Part shown: in pieces, positions 32,990-40,432 of the stretch | How the letters are laid out: the number at the start of each line of letters is the position of its first letter | Position numbering within the stretch: the stretch's first letter is position 1 | From: Rhodothermales bacterium | GTDB taxonomy: Bacteria; Bacteroidota; Rhodothermia; Rhodothermales; UBA10348 | Direction: 5' to 3' | Length of the DNA stretch: 64,000 bases | NCBI GenBank assembly: GCA_024711125.1 | Contig: JANJTM010000038.1 | Location: 1 to 64,000, forward strand | Position numbers and translations under genes: made by a program | The notes under the pieces: generated by a model | The model's input: only the letters and a program-made list of their open reading frames with translations | The model's database searches: none | Told to the model about the DNA's origin: nothing

Positions 32990-33991
32990 TCAGCCTTCCG
33001 AGAACGCGGCGTCGAACGCCCGGTCCGACGGCGGGAAGTCCACCGAACGAACGAAATCGCAGGCCTCCTCGGCGCCGTGCTCCCGATCCATCCCGATGTC
33101 TTCCCACTCGACCGAGAGGGGACCGGCATACCCGGCACGGTTGAGCGCGCGCACGATCTCCTCGAAGTCGATCGACCCGCGTCCGAGCGAGCGGAAGTCC
33201 CAGAACCGCCGACGGTCGCCGAAATCGGTGTGCCCGCCGAAAACGCCGGCCTCGGAGTGGTTGGGCGACCACCAGACGTCCTTCATGTGCACGTGATAGA
33301 TGCGTTCGGCGAAGCGCTCGATGAAGCCGACGTAGTCGACGCCCTGGTAGCCGAAGTGGCTCGGGTCGTAGTTGAAACCGAAGGCCTTGCGCCCTCCCAC
33401 CGCGTCGACCGCGCGCTGCGCGGAGGCCACGTCGAACGCGATCTCGGTCGGATGTACCTCGAGTCCGAACCGGACGCCCACCTCGTCGAACACGTCGAGG
33501 ATCGGATTCCAGCGATCGGCGAAGTCCCTGAATCCTGCCTCGATCATGGCCGGCGTGACCGGCGGAAACGAGTAGATGAGGTGCCAGATGGACGATCCGG
33601 TGAAACCGTTCACGACCTTGACGCCGAGCTTCGCCGCGGCGCGGGCCGTGTCCTTCATTTCCTGCGCGGCGCGCCGCCGCACGCCCTCGGGATCGCCGTC
33701 GCCCCAGACGTGGGGCGGAAGGATCGCCTGGTGCCGCTCGTCGATGCGGTCGCAGACGGCCTGGCCGACGAGGTGGTTCGACACGGCCCAGACCTTCAGC
33801 CCGTACTTCGCCAGCAGGTCGTGGCGGCCCTGGCAGTAGGCGGGGTCGGAGAGCGCCTTCCGGACGTCGAAATGATCGCCCCAGCAGGCCAGTTCGAGGC
33901 CGTCATAGCCCCAGGCCGCCGCCTTCTTCGCGATGGTTTCGAGGGTGAGGTCGGCCCACTGGCCGGTGAAGAGGGTGACGGGACGTGCCAT
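32990..33991 (-). CDS. Xylose isomerase-like TIM-barrel protein (sugar phosphate isomerase/epimerase)
   Basis: 333 residues of the AP endonuclease 2/xylose isomerase-like family. Candidate metal-site residues include the Glu/His of [11 protein letters not shown], the Asp/His of [20 protein letters not shown] and a C-terminal SVEWED. Such proteins isomerise or epimerise sugars, keto-sugars or inositols. The gene follows a Gfo/Idh/MocA oxidoreductase by 66 bases on the same strand. That pairing is typical of sugar or inositol catabolism, where an oxidised sugar is passed to an isomerase. The specific substrate cannot be told from sequence. Start ATG 33991 gives [15 protein letters not shown], standard for the group. 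Confidence 0.85.
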   Translation of the reverse strand: MARPVTLFTGQWADLTLETIAKKAAAWGYDGLELACWGDHFDVRKALSDPAYCQGRHDLLAKYGLKVWAVSNHLVGQAVCDRIDERHQAILPPHVWGDGDPEGVRRRAAQEMKDTARAAAKLGVKVVNGFTGSSIWHLIYSFPPVTPAMIEAGFRDFADRWNPILDVFDEVGVRFGLEVHPTEIAFDVASAQRAVDAVGGRKAFGFNYDPSHFGYQGVDYVGFIERFAERIYHVHMKDVWWSPNHSEAGVFGGHTDFGDRRRFWDFRSLGRGSIDFEEIVRALNRAGYAGPLSVEWEDIGMDREHGAEEACDFVRSVDFPPSDRAFDAAFSEG

Positions 33992-34057
33992 GGTCGGTTT
34001 CGGTCGGGTCGGGTGCGGTGACGGGCTCGTGTGTCCGGAGGGCGGGCGGCGGGCGGA

Positions 34058-35224
34058 TCACGCCGGGGGCGTGTAACGGGCGTCCACCCACGCACGCTCG
34101 CGCCCGCTGCGCACGGCCGTGTGGATGAAGTGCACGCCGATGGCGCCGTCCTGCACGGTCGGAAAATCGGTGTCGAACGGTCCCGGCGCCTCCCCGGCGA
34201 TCCTGGCGGCGATCGTGCGGCCGGCGTTCACGTAAATGTTCGCGAAGGCCTCGATGAAGGCCTCCGGGTGTCCCCACGGAAGGCGGGTGTGGTGCGCGGC
34301 GACGGGCGCGAGGTACGGATTTCCGCGCTTCAGGACCTGCTCGACTCCTTCATGGCGTCGCACGTGGAGCCAGTTCGGATGCTCCTGGTGCCACTCGATC
34401 GACGCCTCGGATCCGTAGACCCGGATCTTGAGATTGTTTTCGTCGCCCACGGATACCTGGGAGCAGGTCAGGATACCCCGCACTCCGTGCTCCCAATGGA
34501 CCAGGATGTTGGCGTCGTCCTCGAGCCGTCGTCCCGGAACGAAGGCCGTCAGGTCGGCGCAGAGCGCCTCGAGCCGGAGCCCCGTGACGTAGCGCGCCAG
34601 GTTTTCGGCGTGGGATCCGATGTCGGCGAGCGCCGAGGAGACGCCGGCCCGCGCGGGGTCGAGTCTCCAGTCGGCCTGCTTCGAGTCGGTATCCTCCATG
34701 CGCGTGGCCAGCCAACCCTGCGGGTATTCCACGACGATCTTGCGCACGGTTCCGATCTCGCCGGCGGCCACCATGTGCCGCGCGTGCTTGACCATCGGGT
34801 ACCCGGTGTAGTTGTGCGTCAGCGCGAAGACCACGTCGTGCCGTGAAACCAGGCGGCAGAGGTCCTCGGCCTCTTCCAGCGTGTTGGCCAGGGGCTTGTC
34901 ACACACGACATGGATGCCGGCCTCGATGAACGCCTTCGCCGCCGGGTGATGCACGTGGTTGGGCGTGACGATGGCCACGAAATCGATGCCGTCGTCGCGC
35001 GAGGCCTCCTTTTCGGCCATCTCGCCGAACGATCCGTACACCCGGTCCGGATCGAGAAACAGCTCGGCCCCGGTCTTCCGGGACTTCTCCGGGTCGGAAG
35101 AGAAGACGCCGGCGACCAGGTCCATGCCGCCGTCCAAAGCGGCCGCCTTCCGGTGCACGGCGCCGATGAACGCGCCGGGACCTCCGCCAACCATGCCGTA
35201 CCTGAGTTTTCTCGCGAGTGCCAT
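34058..35224 (-). CDS. Gfo/Idh/MocA-family NAD(P)-dependent oxidoreductase
   Basis: 388 residues. The Rossmann domain opens YGMVGGGPGAFIGAVHRKA, and the family signature EAGIHVVCDKPLANTLEEAEDL contains the catalytic Lys of the CDKP motif. The C-terminal alpha/beta domain contains DIGSHAENLARYVTG, whose Asp/His usually complete the active site. It oxidises or reduces a sugar, inositol or related polyol. ATG 35224 fits the family N-terminus; the open frame to 35338 runs into the promoter region and is not used. It is the first gene of a minus-strand unit with the barrel protein and carbonic anhydrase. The 119 bases to the divergent regulator gene hold its promoter. Confidence 0.88.
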   Translation of the reverse strand: MALARKLRYGMVGGGPGAFIGAVHRKAAALDGGMDLVAGVFSSDPEKSRKTGAELFLDPDRVYGSFGEMAEKEASRDDGIDFVAIVTPNHVHHPAAKAFIEAGIHVVCDKPLANTLEEAEDLCRLVSRHDVVFALTHNYTGYPMVKHARHMVAAGEIGTVRKIVVEYPQGWLATRMEDTDSKQADWRLDPARAGVSSALADIGSHAENLARYVTGLRLEALCADLTAFVPGRRLEDDANILVHWEHGVRGILTCSQVSVGDENNLKIRVYGSEASIEWHQEHPNWLHVRRHEGVEQVLKRGNPYLAPVAAHHTRLPWGHPEAFIEAFANIYVNAGRTIAARIAGEAPGPFDTDFPTVQDGAIGVHFIHTAVRSGRERAWVDARYTPPA

Positions 35225-35343
35225 GTACGTGGAGCCGATCGTTGCCCCGGGAAAGTACGAACGGGGCGGGACACGGGACTTTCCGGGCGTATGCGTCGTA
35301 ATGTTTAGGTAACGGCCCGGTAATAGATTCGTCGGCACATCGG

Positions 35344-36045
35344 ATGGAAACAGCCGAAATCATGGCGAAAGCCCGCATCCTTGTCGTCGACGATGAGGAA
35401 GACATCCTGCAGCTCCTGCGCTACAACCTCGAACGCGCCGGTTACGAGGTCGTGGAGGCCGGGGACGGCGCGGCGGCGATGGCCATCGCGCAGCGGGAAC
35501 CCCCCGACCTCTTCGTGCTCGACGTGATGATGCCTCGCATGGACGGCATCGATACCTGTCGGCGGATCCGGGAGCACGCGACGCTGCGCAAGATCCCCGT
35601 CCTCATGCTGACGGCCCGAAGCGCCGAGGAGGACCACGTACGGGGCCTGGACGTGGGTGCCGACATCTACCTGACGAAGCCGATCTCGATTCCGCTCCTG
35701 CTGTCCCAGGTGCGGGCGATGCTGCGCTCGACGCAGCGCGGAGACGATCTGCCGGAGATCGTGCGGGTGCTCGACCTGGAAATCGACCGGTTGCGCTACG
35801 TGGTTCGCAGGGCCGGGCAGGACGAACCCATCCGGATGCCGCGCAAGGAGTTCGAACTGCTGCGCTTCCTCGCTTCCACTCCGGGTCGCGTATACTCGCG
35901 ACAGGACCTGCTCGACGAGGTGTGGGGGCGCGACGTGTTCGTCGTGGATCGAACCGTGGACGTACACGTTCGAAAGCTCCGGGAGAAGATCGGCGACGAC
36001 TACATCGAGACCGTCAAAGGTGTTGGATACCGCTTCCGGGACTGA
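35344..36045 (+). CDS. OmpR/PhoB-family response regulator
   Basis: 233 residues. The receiver has D60 in FVLDVMMPRMDG and K112 in YLTKPIS. The winged-helix output domain contains RKEFELLRFLASTPGRVYSRQDLLDEVW and DVHVRKLREKIG, ending ETVKGVGYRF. It resembles PhoB and related regulators. The partner kinase overlaps it at the 3' end. ATG 35344 or ATG 35362 (MAKARIL) may start it; neither has a strong Shine-Dalgarno. Phosphate as the stimulus is only a guess from similarity: no pst or phoU genes are in the window. Confidence 0.88.
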   Translation: METAEIMAKARILVVDDEEDILQLLRYNLERAGYEVVEAGDGAAAMAIAQREPPDLFVLDVMMPRMDGIDTCRRIREHATLRKIPVLMLTARSAEEDHVRGLDVGADIYLTKPISIPLLLSQVRAMLRSTQRGDDLPEIVRVLDLEIDRLRYVVRRAGQDEPIRMPRKEFELLRFLASTPGRVYSRQDLLDEVWGRDVFVVDRTVDVHVRKLREKIGDDYIETVKGVGYRFRD

Positions 36046-37213
36046 CGCGGCGCGGCCGGCCGCCGTCGGCCCATCGCATCCCGTGCCCGCCGCGACGGAG
36101 GCCCCGAACCCGGTTCCTGCGGCAGACCGCGAGGCCGCCACACAGGCGGTGGGTGCAGGACTGAGGTTCTTTCCTCACCGCGTCGCCCTCAAGCTGGCGG
36201 GGGCGGCCTTCGTGATGTCGGCCATACCGGCGGCATTCGTCGGAATGCGCCACGGGTTCGACCTGCTGCTCGTCCTGATCCCGATCGTGGATTTCGCCGG
36301 CGTGTATGCAGCGACCATGTGGATCGTCGGACGCCGCATCGACCTGGCGCGCACCGTGCTGCGACAGATTCGCAAGCACCGGTTCGAGAATCTCGAGGCC
36401 GCCCACCTGCCGCGCGGCGACGAACTCAACGACCTCGTCTGGCAGGTCTACCGCACCGGGCAGGTTCTGGAGGCCGAAATGCGCGACCTGCGCCAGGTGG
36501 AGAGCTACCGCAAGGAGTTCCTCGGCAACGTCTCGCACGAACTCAAGACCCCGATCTTCGCGATCCGCGGCTTCACCGAGACCCTGCTCGGTGGCGCGAT
36601 CGACGATCCCCAGGTCAATCGCGCGTTCCTGGACAAGATCCTGCGCAATGCCGACCGACTGTCGAACCTCGCGAAGGACCTGGGCGAGATCTCCCGGATC
36701 GAGACGGGGGAACTGAAGATGGAGATGGTCCCGTTCCGATTGGCCGAACTCGTCCACGAGATCCTGGAGTCGCTCGATCCGATCGCGTCGGCCAAGGGCA
36801 TCCGGCTCGGCTCGTCGGGCATCGACGGCGTTCCCGAGGTCGTCGGGGACGTCGAGCGGCTGCGCCAGGTACTCACGAACCTCGTGGACAACGCGGTCAA
36901 GTACAACAATACCGACGGCACGGTCGAGGTCGTGGCCCGCCTCCTCCCCGACGGATCGGTCAAGATCTCCGTGGTGGACAACGGCATCGGCATTCCGCAG
37001 GAGCACCTTCCGCGCATCACGGAACGGTTCTATCGCGTCGATCGCAGCCGATCGCGCTCGCAGGGCGGGACCGGGCTGGGCCTGGCCATCGTCAAGCACA
37101 TCCTCGCGGCCCACGGTACCGCGCTCAAGGTCGAGAGCCGACCCGGATCCGGTTCGACATTCGGCTTCACGCTTCCGAGCGCCGAACGGAACGGACCCGG
37201 ACGCCGGCGGTAG
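36020..37213 (+). CDS. PhoR-like membrane sensor histidine kinase
   Basis: 397 residues. After an Ala/Pro-rich start there are two membrane helices (about 55-100), a HAMP-like linker, HisKA with H173 in GNVSHELKTPIFAIRGF, and HATPase with NLVDNAVKYNN and VVDNGIGIPQEHL plus GGTGLGLAIV. There is no extracellular sensor of note between the helices. The GTG start at 36020 lies inside the last codons of the regulator gene (26-base overlap), so translation is coupled. It should phosphorylate the regulator just upstream. The TTG one codon later, or a GTG further in, could be the true start. Confidence 0.87.
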   Translation: MLDTASGTDAARPAAVGPSHPVPAATEAPNPVPAADREAATQAVGAGLRFFPHRVALKLAGAAFVMSAIPAAFVGMRHGFDLLLVLIPIVDFAGVYAATMWIVGRRIDLARTVLRQIRKHRFENLEAAHLPRGDELNDLVWQVYRTGQVLEAEMRDLRQVESYRKEFLGNVSHELKTPIFAIRGFTETLLGGAIDDPQVNRAFLDKILRNADRLSNLAKDLGEISRIETGELKMEMVPFRLAELVHEILESLDPIASAKGIRLGSSGIDGVPEVVGDVERLRQVLTNLVDNAVKYNNTDGTVEVVARLLPDGSVKISVVDNGIGIPQEHLPRITERFYRVDRSRSRSQGGTGLGLAIVKHILAAHGTALKVESRPGSGSTFGFTLPSAERNGPGRRR

Positions 37214-37214
37214 C

Positions 37215-37234
37215 AAGGTCGTTTCAACGACCTT
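37215..37234. promoter_or_regulatory. Perfect 20-base palindrome before the MarR gene
   Basis: AAGGTCGTT and AACGACCTT flank a central TC. It starts 2 bases after the phoR-like stop and ends 15 bases before the likely MarR start. The position fits a self-regulatory operator of the MarR protein. Alternatively it could form a 9-bp hairpin followed by TT, acting as a weak terminator of the kinase transcript. Confidence 0.55.
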
Positions 37235-37249
37235 TTGCCGGTCTCCATC

Positions 37250-37714
37250 GTGAAGCTCTCGGAACTCATCCGCCAGGACCGGTTTGCGTCGCCCGGCCAC
37301 GAGGCCCTGTTGAACGTGCTGGTCACGGCCTCCTGGCTCGACTCCATGATGGCTTCGACGATGGCGCCCTTCGACATCACGCCTGCGCAGTACAACGTGC
37401 TGCGCATCCTGCGGGGCAGTCACCCGGAGAAGATGACCTGCTCAGACATCGGCAGCCGGCTGCTCGACCGCACGCCCGACGTAACGAGATTGCTCAATCG
37501 TCTCGAGAAGGCGGGTTTCATCACGCGCGGGAGATCCCGGACCGATCGCCGCGTGGTGCAGGTGGCGATCTCGGCCGCCGGCCGTGACCTCCTGGACCGG
37601 CTTCAGCCGGCGGTAGACGACGTGCAGCGGCGGCTTTCCCGGCATCTCGGGGATGACGAACTTGCGCACCTCAGCGCGCTGCTCGAGCGCCTTCGCACCG
37701 ACCAGGTCGCCTGA
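37250..37714 (+). CDS. MarR-family transcriptional regulator
   Basis: 154 residues from the GTG at 37250. A TTG at 37235 would add five residues. The winged helix shows the MarR pattern ITPAQYNVLRILRG, CSDIGSRLLDRTPDVTRLLNRLEKAGFI and the wing RSRTDRRVVQVAIS. The flanking helices provide dimerisation. It probably represses a target in response to a small molecule or oxidant; no Cys suggests it is not a thiol sensor of OhrR type. It lies between the phoR-like gene and the YhhQ transporter, and the palindrome at 37215 sits directly before it. The regulated gene may be itself or the downstream transporter. Confidence 0.85.
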   Translation: MKLSELIRQDRFASPGHEALLNVLVTASWLDSMMASTMAPFDITPAQYNVLRILRGSHPEKMTCSDIGSRLLDRTPDVTRLLNRLEKAGFITRGRSRTDRRVVQVAISAAGRDLLDRLQPAVDDVQRRLSRHLGDDELAHLSALLERLRTDQVA

Positions 37715-37755
37715 CCCCCGGCCCTGGTGTCGGGACATCGCCACCACCCAGGCCC

Positions 37756-38514
37756 ATGACCTCCCGCTCGTACCAACTGACGAAGCCGCAGAAGCTCTAC
37801 GTCGTCTGCGCCGGCATCTTCCTCACGGCCCTGGTGGTCGCCGAAGCCACCGCCTCGAAGCTGTTCACGGTCGTGAAGCTGCCGTTCACGCTGAACATCC
37901 TCGGTCAGTCGTTCGACGAGGTCGTCATGACGGCGGGCGTGATCGCGTTTCCGATCACGTTCATCATCACCGACCTGCTCAACGAGTACTTCGGCAAGCC
38001 GGGCATCCGGTTCGTGACGTGGCTCGGCATGGTCATGATCATCTTCGAGTTCGCCCTCCTTCAGATCGCCATCGGCGTGCCCGTGGCGTCGATTTCCCCG
38101 GTTCCGCAGGAGGCGTTCCAGACGGTTTTCGGCGCGTCGGGTCGCATCATCCTCGGCAGCCTCGTCGCCTACGTCATCGGCCAGCTCGTCGACATCAGCC
38201 TCTTCCACTGGATCCGCCAGCGTACGGGCGGAAAGCACCTTTGGCTGCGCGCCACCGGCTCGACGTTCGGGTCGCAGTTCATCGACACGTTCGTCGTTCT
38301 TTTCGTCGCCTTCTACGGGCCGATGACGCTGCAGACGATCGTGGCCGTGACGCTGTTCAACTACCTGTACAAGTTCCTCGTAGCCATCGTCATCACGCCC
38401 GTCATCTACGGCGCGCACTGGGCGATCGATCGGTACCTCGGCCACGACACGGCCGAGGCGCTCGTCGAAGGCGCGACGACGGACGAACCGTTCCGCCCCG
38501 TGGAAGCACGGTAG
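37756..38514 (+). CDS. Queuosine precursor transporter, YhhQ family
   Basis: 252 residues with about six membrane segments. Family hallmarks include LVVAEATASKLF near the N-terminus and FPITFIITDLLNEYFGK (a conserved TD-L-NE-YG-like motif). The STFGSQFIDTFVV segment lies in the second half. YhhQ imports preQ0/preQ1, precursors of the tRNA modification queuosine, so a cell that has it can salvage rather than synthesise the base. No que genes are visible nearby. It starts 41 bases after the MarR stop and ends 3 bases from the convergent ilvE. Confidence 0.88.
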   Translation: MTSRSYQLTKPQKLYVVCAGIFLTALVVAEATASKLFTVVKLPFTLNILGQSFDEVVMTAGVIAFPITFIITDLLNEYFGKPGIRFVTWLGMVMIIFEFALLQIAIGVPVASISPVPQEAFQTVFGASGRIILGSLVAYVIGQLVDISLFHWIRQRTGGKHLWLRATGSTFGSQFIDTFVVLFVAFYGPMTLQTIVAVTLFNYLYKFLVAIVITPVIYGAHWAIDRYLGHDTAEALVEGATTDEPFRPVEAR

Positions 38515-38517
38515 CGG

Positions 38518-39438
38518 TCAGCGTCGCGGGGTGACCGGGGTGAGCCAGCCGTAGGGGTCGTTGCCCTCTCGAATCACGTCGAAATAGGCTTCCTGGATCG
38601 CCGCCGTGATGGGCCCACGGCTTCCCGACCCGATCACGTAGTGGTCGATCTCCCGCACCGGCGTGATCTCGGCGGCCGTACCGGTGAAAAACACCTCGTC
38701 GGCGATGTAGAGCGCTTCGCGCGGAATCAGTGCCGATTCGATGCCGTAACCCAGTTCGCGCGCGATGCGGATGACGCAGTCCCGCGTGATGCCCGGAAGG
38801 ATCGACAGTGCCGTCGGGGCCGTGAACAGGCGTCCGTCCCGTACGACGAAGAGATTCTCGCCCGAACCTTCGGCCACGTAGCCGCTGGTCGAGAGCATGA
38901 TGCCCTCGGTGAACCCGTTGAGCACCGCGTCCATCTTCACGAGGCCGGCATTGAGGTAGTTGCCGCCGGCCTTGGCCATCGAAGGGAAGGTGTTCGGCGC
39001 CATGCGCTGCCACGAGGCGACCTCCACCGACACCCCTTTCTCCAGCGCGTCCTGGCCCAGGTAGGCGCCCCAATCCCATACCGCGATGACGGTCTCCACA
39101 GAGTGCTTCAGCGGATTGACGCCGAGCGTACCCGCTCCCCGGAAGACGAGCGGACGGATGTAGCACGCGTCCATGCCCGACGCCTCGACGGTCTGGATTA
39201 CCGCGGCTTCAAGCTCGTCGAGCGTGTAGGGCACCTCCATGCGGTAGATGCGCGCCGAATCCAGCAGGCGCTGCATGTGCTCGCGCAGACGAAGGATGGC
39301 GCTGCCCCGCTTCGTGCGATAGGACCGGATGCCCTCGAAAACCGACGTTCCGTAGTGCAGCGCATGCGTCAGTACGTGGACGTTCGCTTCCTCGTGCTTG
39401 ACGAGCCTGCCGTTGAACCAGATGTCGGGATGCGCCAT
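38518..39438 (-). CDS. ilvE: Branched-chain amino acid aminotransferase
   Basis: 306 residues, typical for bacterial IlvE (fold-type IV PLP enzymes). The Schiff-base lysine is K156 in SMAKAGGNYLNAG. The substrate-side segment HYGTSVFEGIRSY and the signature GYVAEGSGENLFVV followed by LPGITR are present. It catalyses the last step of leucine, isoleucine and valine synthesis and the first step of their breakdown. ATG 39438 matches the family start MAHPDIWFNGRLV; a frame open to 39552 is not used. No other ilv genes are in the window, so it is a stand-alone gene. Confidence 0.93.
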   Translation of the reverse strand: MAHPDIWFNGRLVKHEEANVHVLTHALHYGTSVFEGIRSYRTKRGSAILRLREHMQRLLDSARIYRMEVPYTLDELEAAVIQTVEASGMDACYIRPLVFRGAGTLGVNPLKHSVETVIAVWDWGAYLGQDALEKGVSVEVASWQRMAPNTFPSMAKAGGNYLNAGLVKMDAVLNGFTEGIMLSTSGYVAEGSGENLFVVRDGRLFTAPTALSILPGITRDCVIRIARELGYGIESALIPREALYIADEVFFTGTAAEITPVREIDHYVIGSGSRGPITAAIQEAYFDVIREGNDPYGWLTPVTPRR

Positions 39439-39565
39439 GATGGTCTGCGCGGGATTGAATTGCCGTGACGTTCGGGACCTAGTGTATCGGACGCGAGGGC
39501 CCGGATCAACCGTCGAAACGCCGGGGCGGGCTAATTCGTGGCTTTTCCGCAAGGGTAGGCGGCGA

Positions 39566-40432
39566 TCATCGCCCCTTTCCCGCCCCCTGCGCGTCCAGCC
39601 ATCCCAGGGCAGTCACGGCCCCTGGCGACAGCCTCCAGGGGACTTCGTATACCCCGCGCGACGCGAAAAAGCCGTGCCCGGATCGTATGCCGGGGTCCGG
39701 ACCGCGATAGGACCACTCCGGGGACAGCAGCGAGTACTCCACCGCCATGCCCTCGAGCGTCACGCCCCGGGTATCCTGCGGAACCGACAGGCGGAACAGC
39801 AACTCGCTTCGGTCCCGGCTCGGGTAGACCGTCACCACGAATCGCCCTCCCTCGATGGCCGGCACTTCGCCGTATTCGACGGCGAGGCGACGCGACTCGG
39901 CCGAGCCGGGCGCCCGGAGCCGATAGACGATGCGGACCTGTTGCGGAGACCCCTCGGCCCCCGAGAACAGAAGTCGCTGCGCCACGAACGTTCCGTCGCC
40001 CGTATCGGCGGGAGGCACATCGAGCGTCGCCGACGGAGGCACCCGGGTCTCGCCGACTGCACCGATGACGCCGTCACGGGCGATTTCCACCCGGTAGGTT
40101 TCCCCCTCGACGGGGCGGAAAATCGCCCGGTACGCCGATACCGGGTTGCCGTCGGCATCGGTCCGGTCAACCGGCTCCCACCGTTCCCGTGTACCGGTGC
40201 CCAGGTGCACGGACTCCACCGTGACCCCGTCGGCCTGGCGCGGACCCGGTCCCACCAGCGGCCGCAGCGGTTCGACGCGCACCCACTGGGTATCGGCCGC
40301 CGCGTCCAGGTACCCGTGAACGGAGAAAAGCGACCGCCCGTCGGTCGTCAGCAGGTCGACGGACGTATCGCAGCCTGGGATCGCGATCAGTGCGGCCACA
40401 AGCCCGGCAAGTGGTGCCCGGCGACGCCTCAT
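39566..40432 (-). CDS. DUF4249-like lipoprotein paired with the TonB receptor
   Basis: 288 residues from the ATG at 40432. The lipobox is IAIPGC, so it is an outer-membrane lipoprotein. The rest is beta-rich with an early SLFSVHGYLDAAADTQWVRVEPLRP segment, resembling the DUF4249 proteins that Bacteroidota encode next to TonB-dependent receptors. The start overlaps the receptor stop as ATGA, so the two are translationally coupled. It may cap the receptor or bind its ligand, in the manner of SusD, but this is inference. A GTG two codons earlier (40438) is an alternative start. The DUF assignment rests on context and general appearance. Confidence 0.7.
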   Translation of the reverse strand: MRRRRAPLAGLVAALIAIPGCDTSVDLLTTDGRSLFSVHGYLDAAADTQWVRVEPLRPLVGPGPRQADGVTVESVHLGTGTRERWEPVDRTDADGNPVSAYRAIFRPVEGETYRVEIARDGVIGAVGETRVPPSATLDVPPADTGDGTFVAQRLLFSGAEGSPQQVRIVYRLRAPGSAESRRLAVEYGEVPAIEGGRFVVTVYPSRDRSELLFRLSVPQDTRGVTLEGMAVEYSLLSPEWSYRGPDPGIRSGHGFFASRGVYEVPWRLSPGAVTALGWLDAQGAGKGR

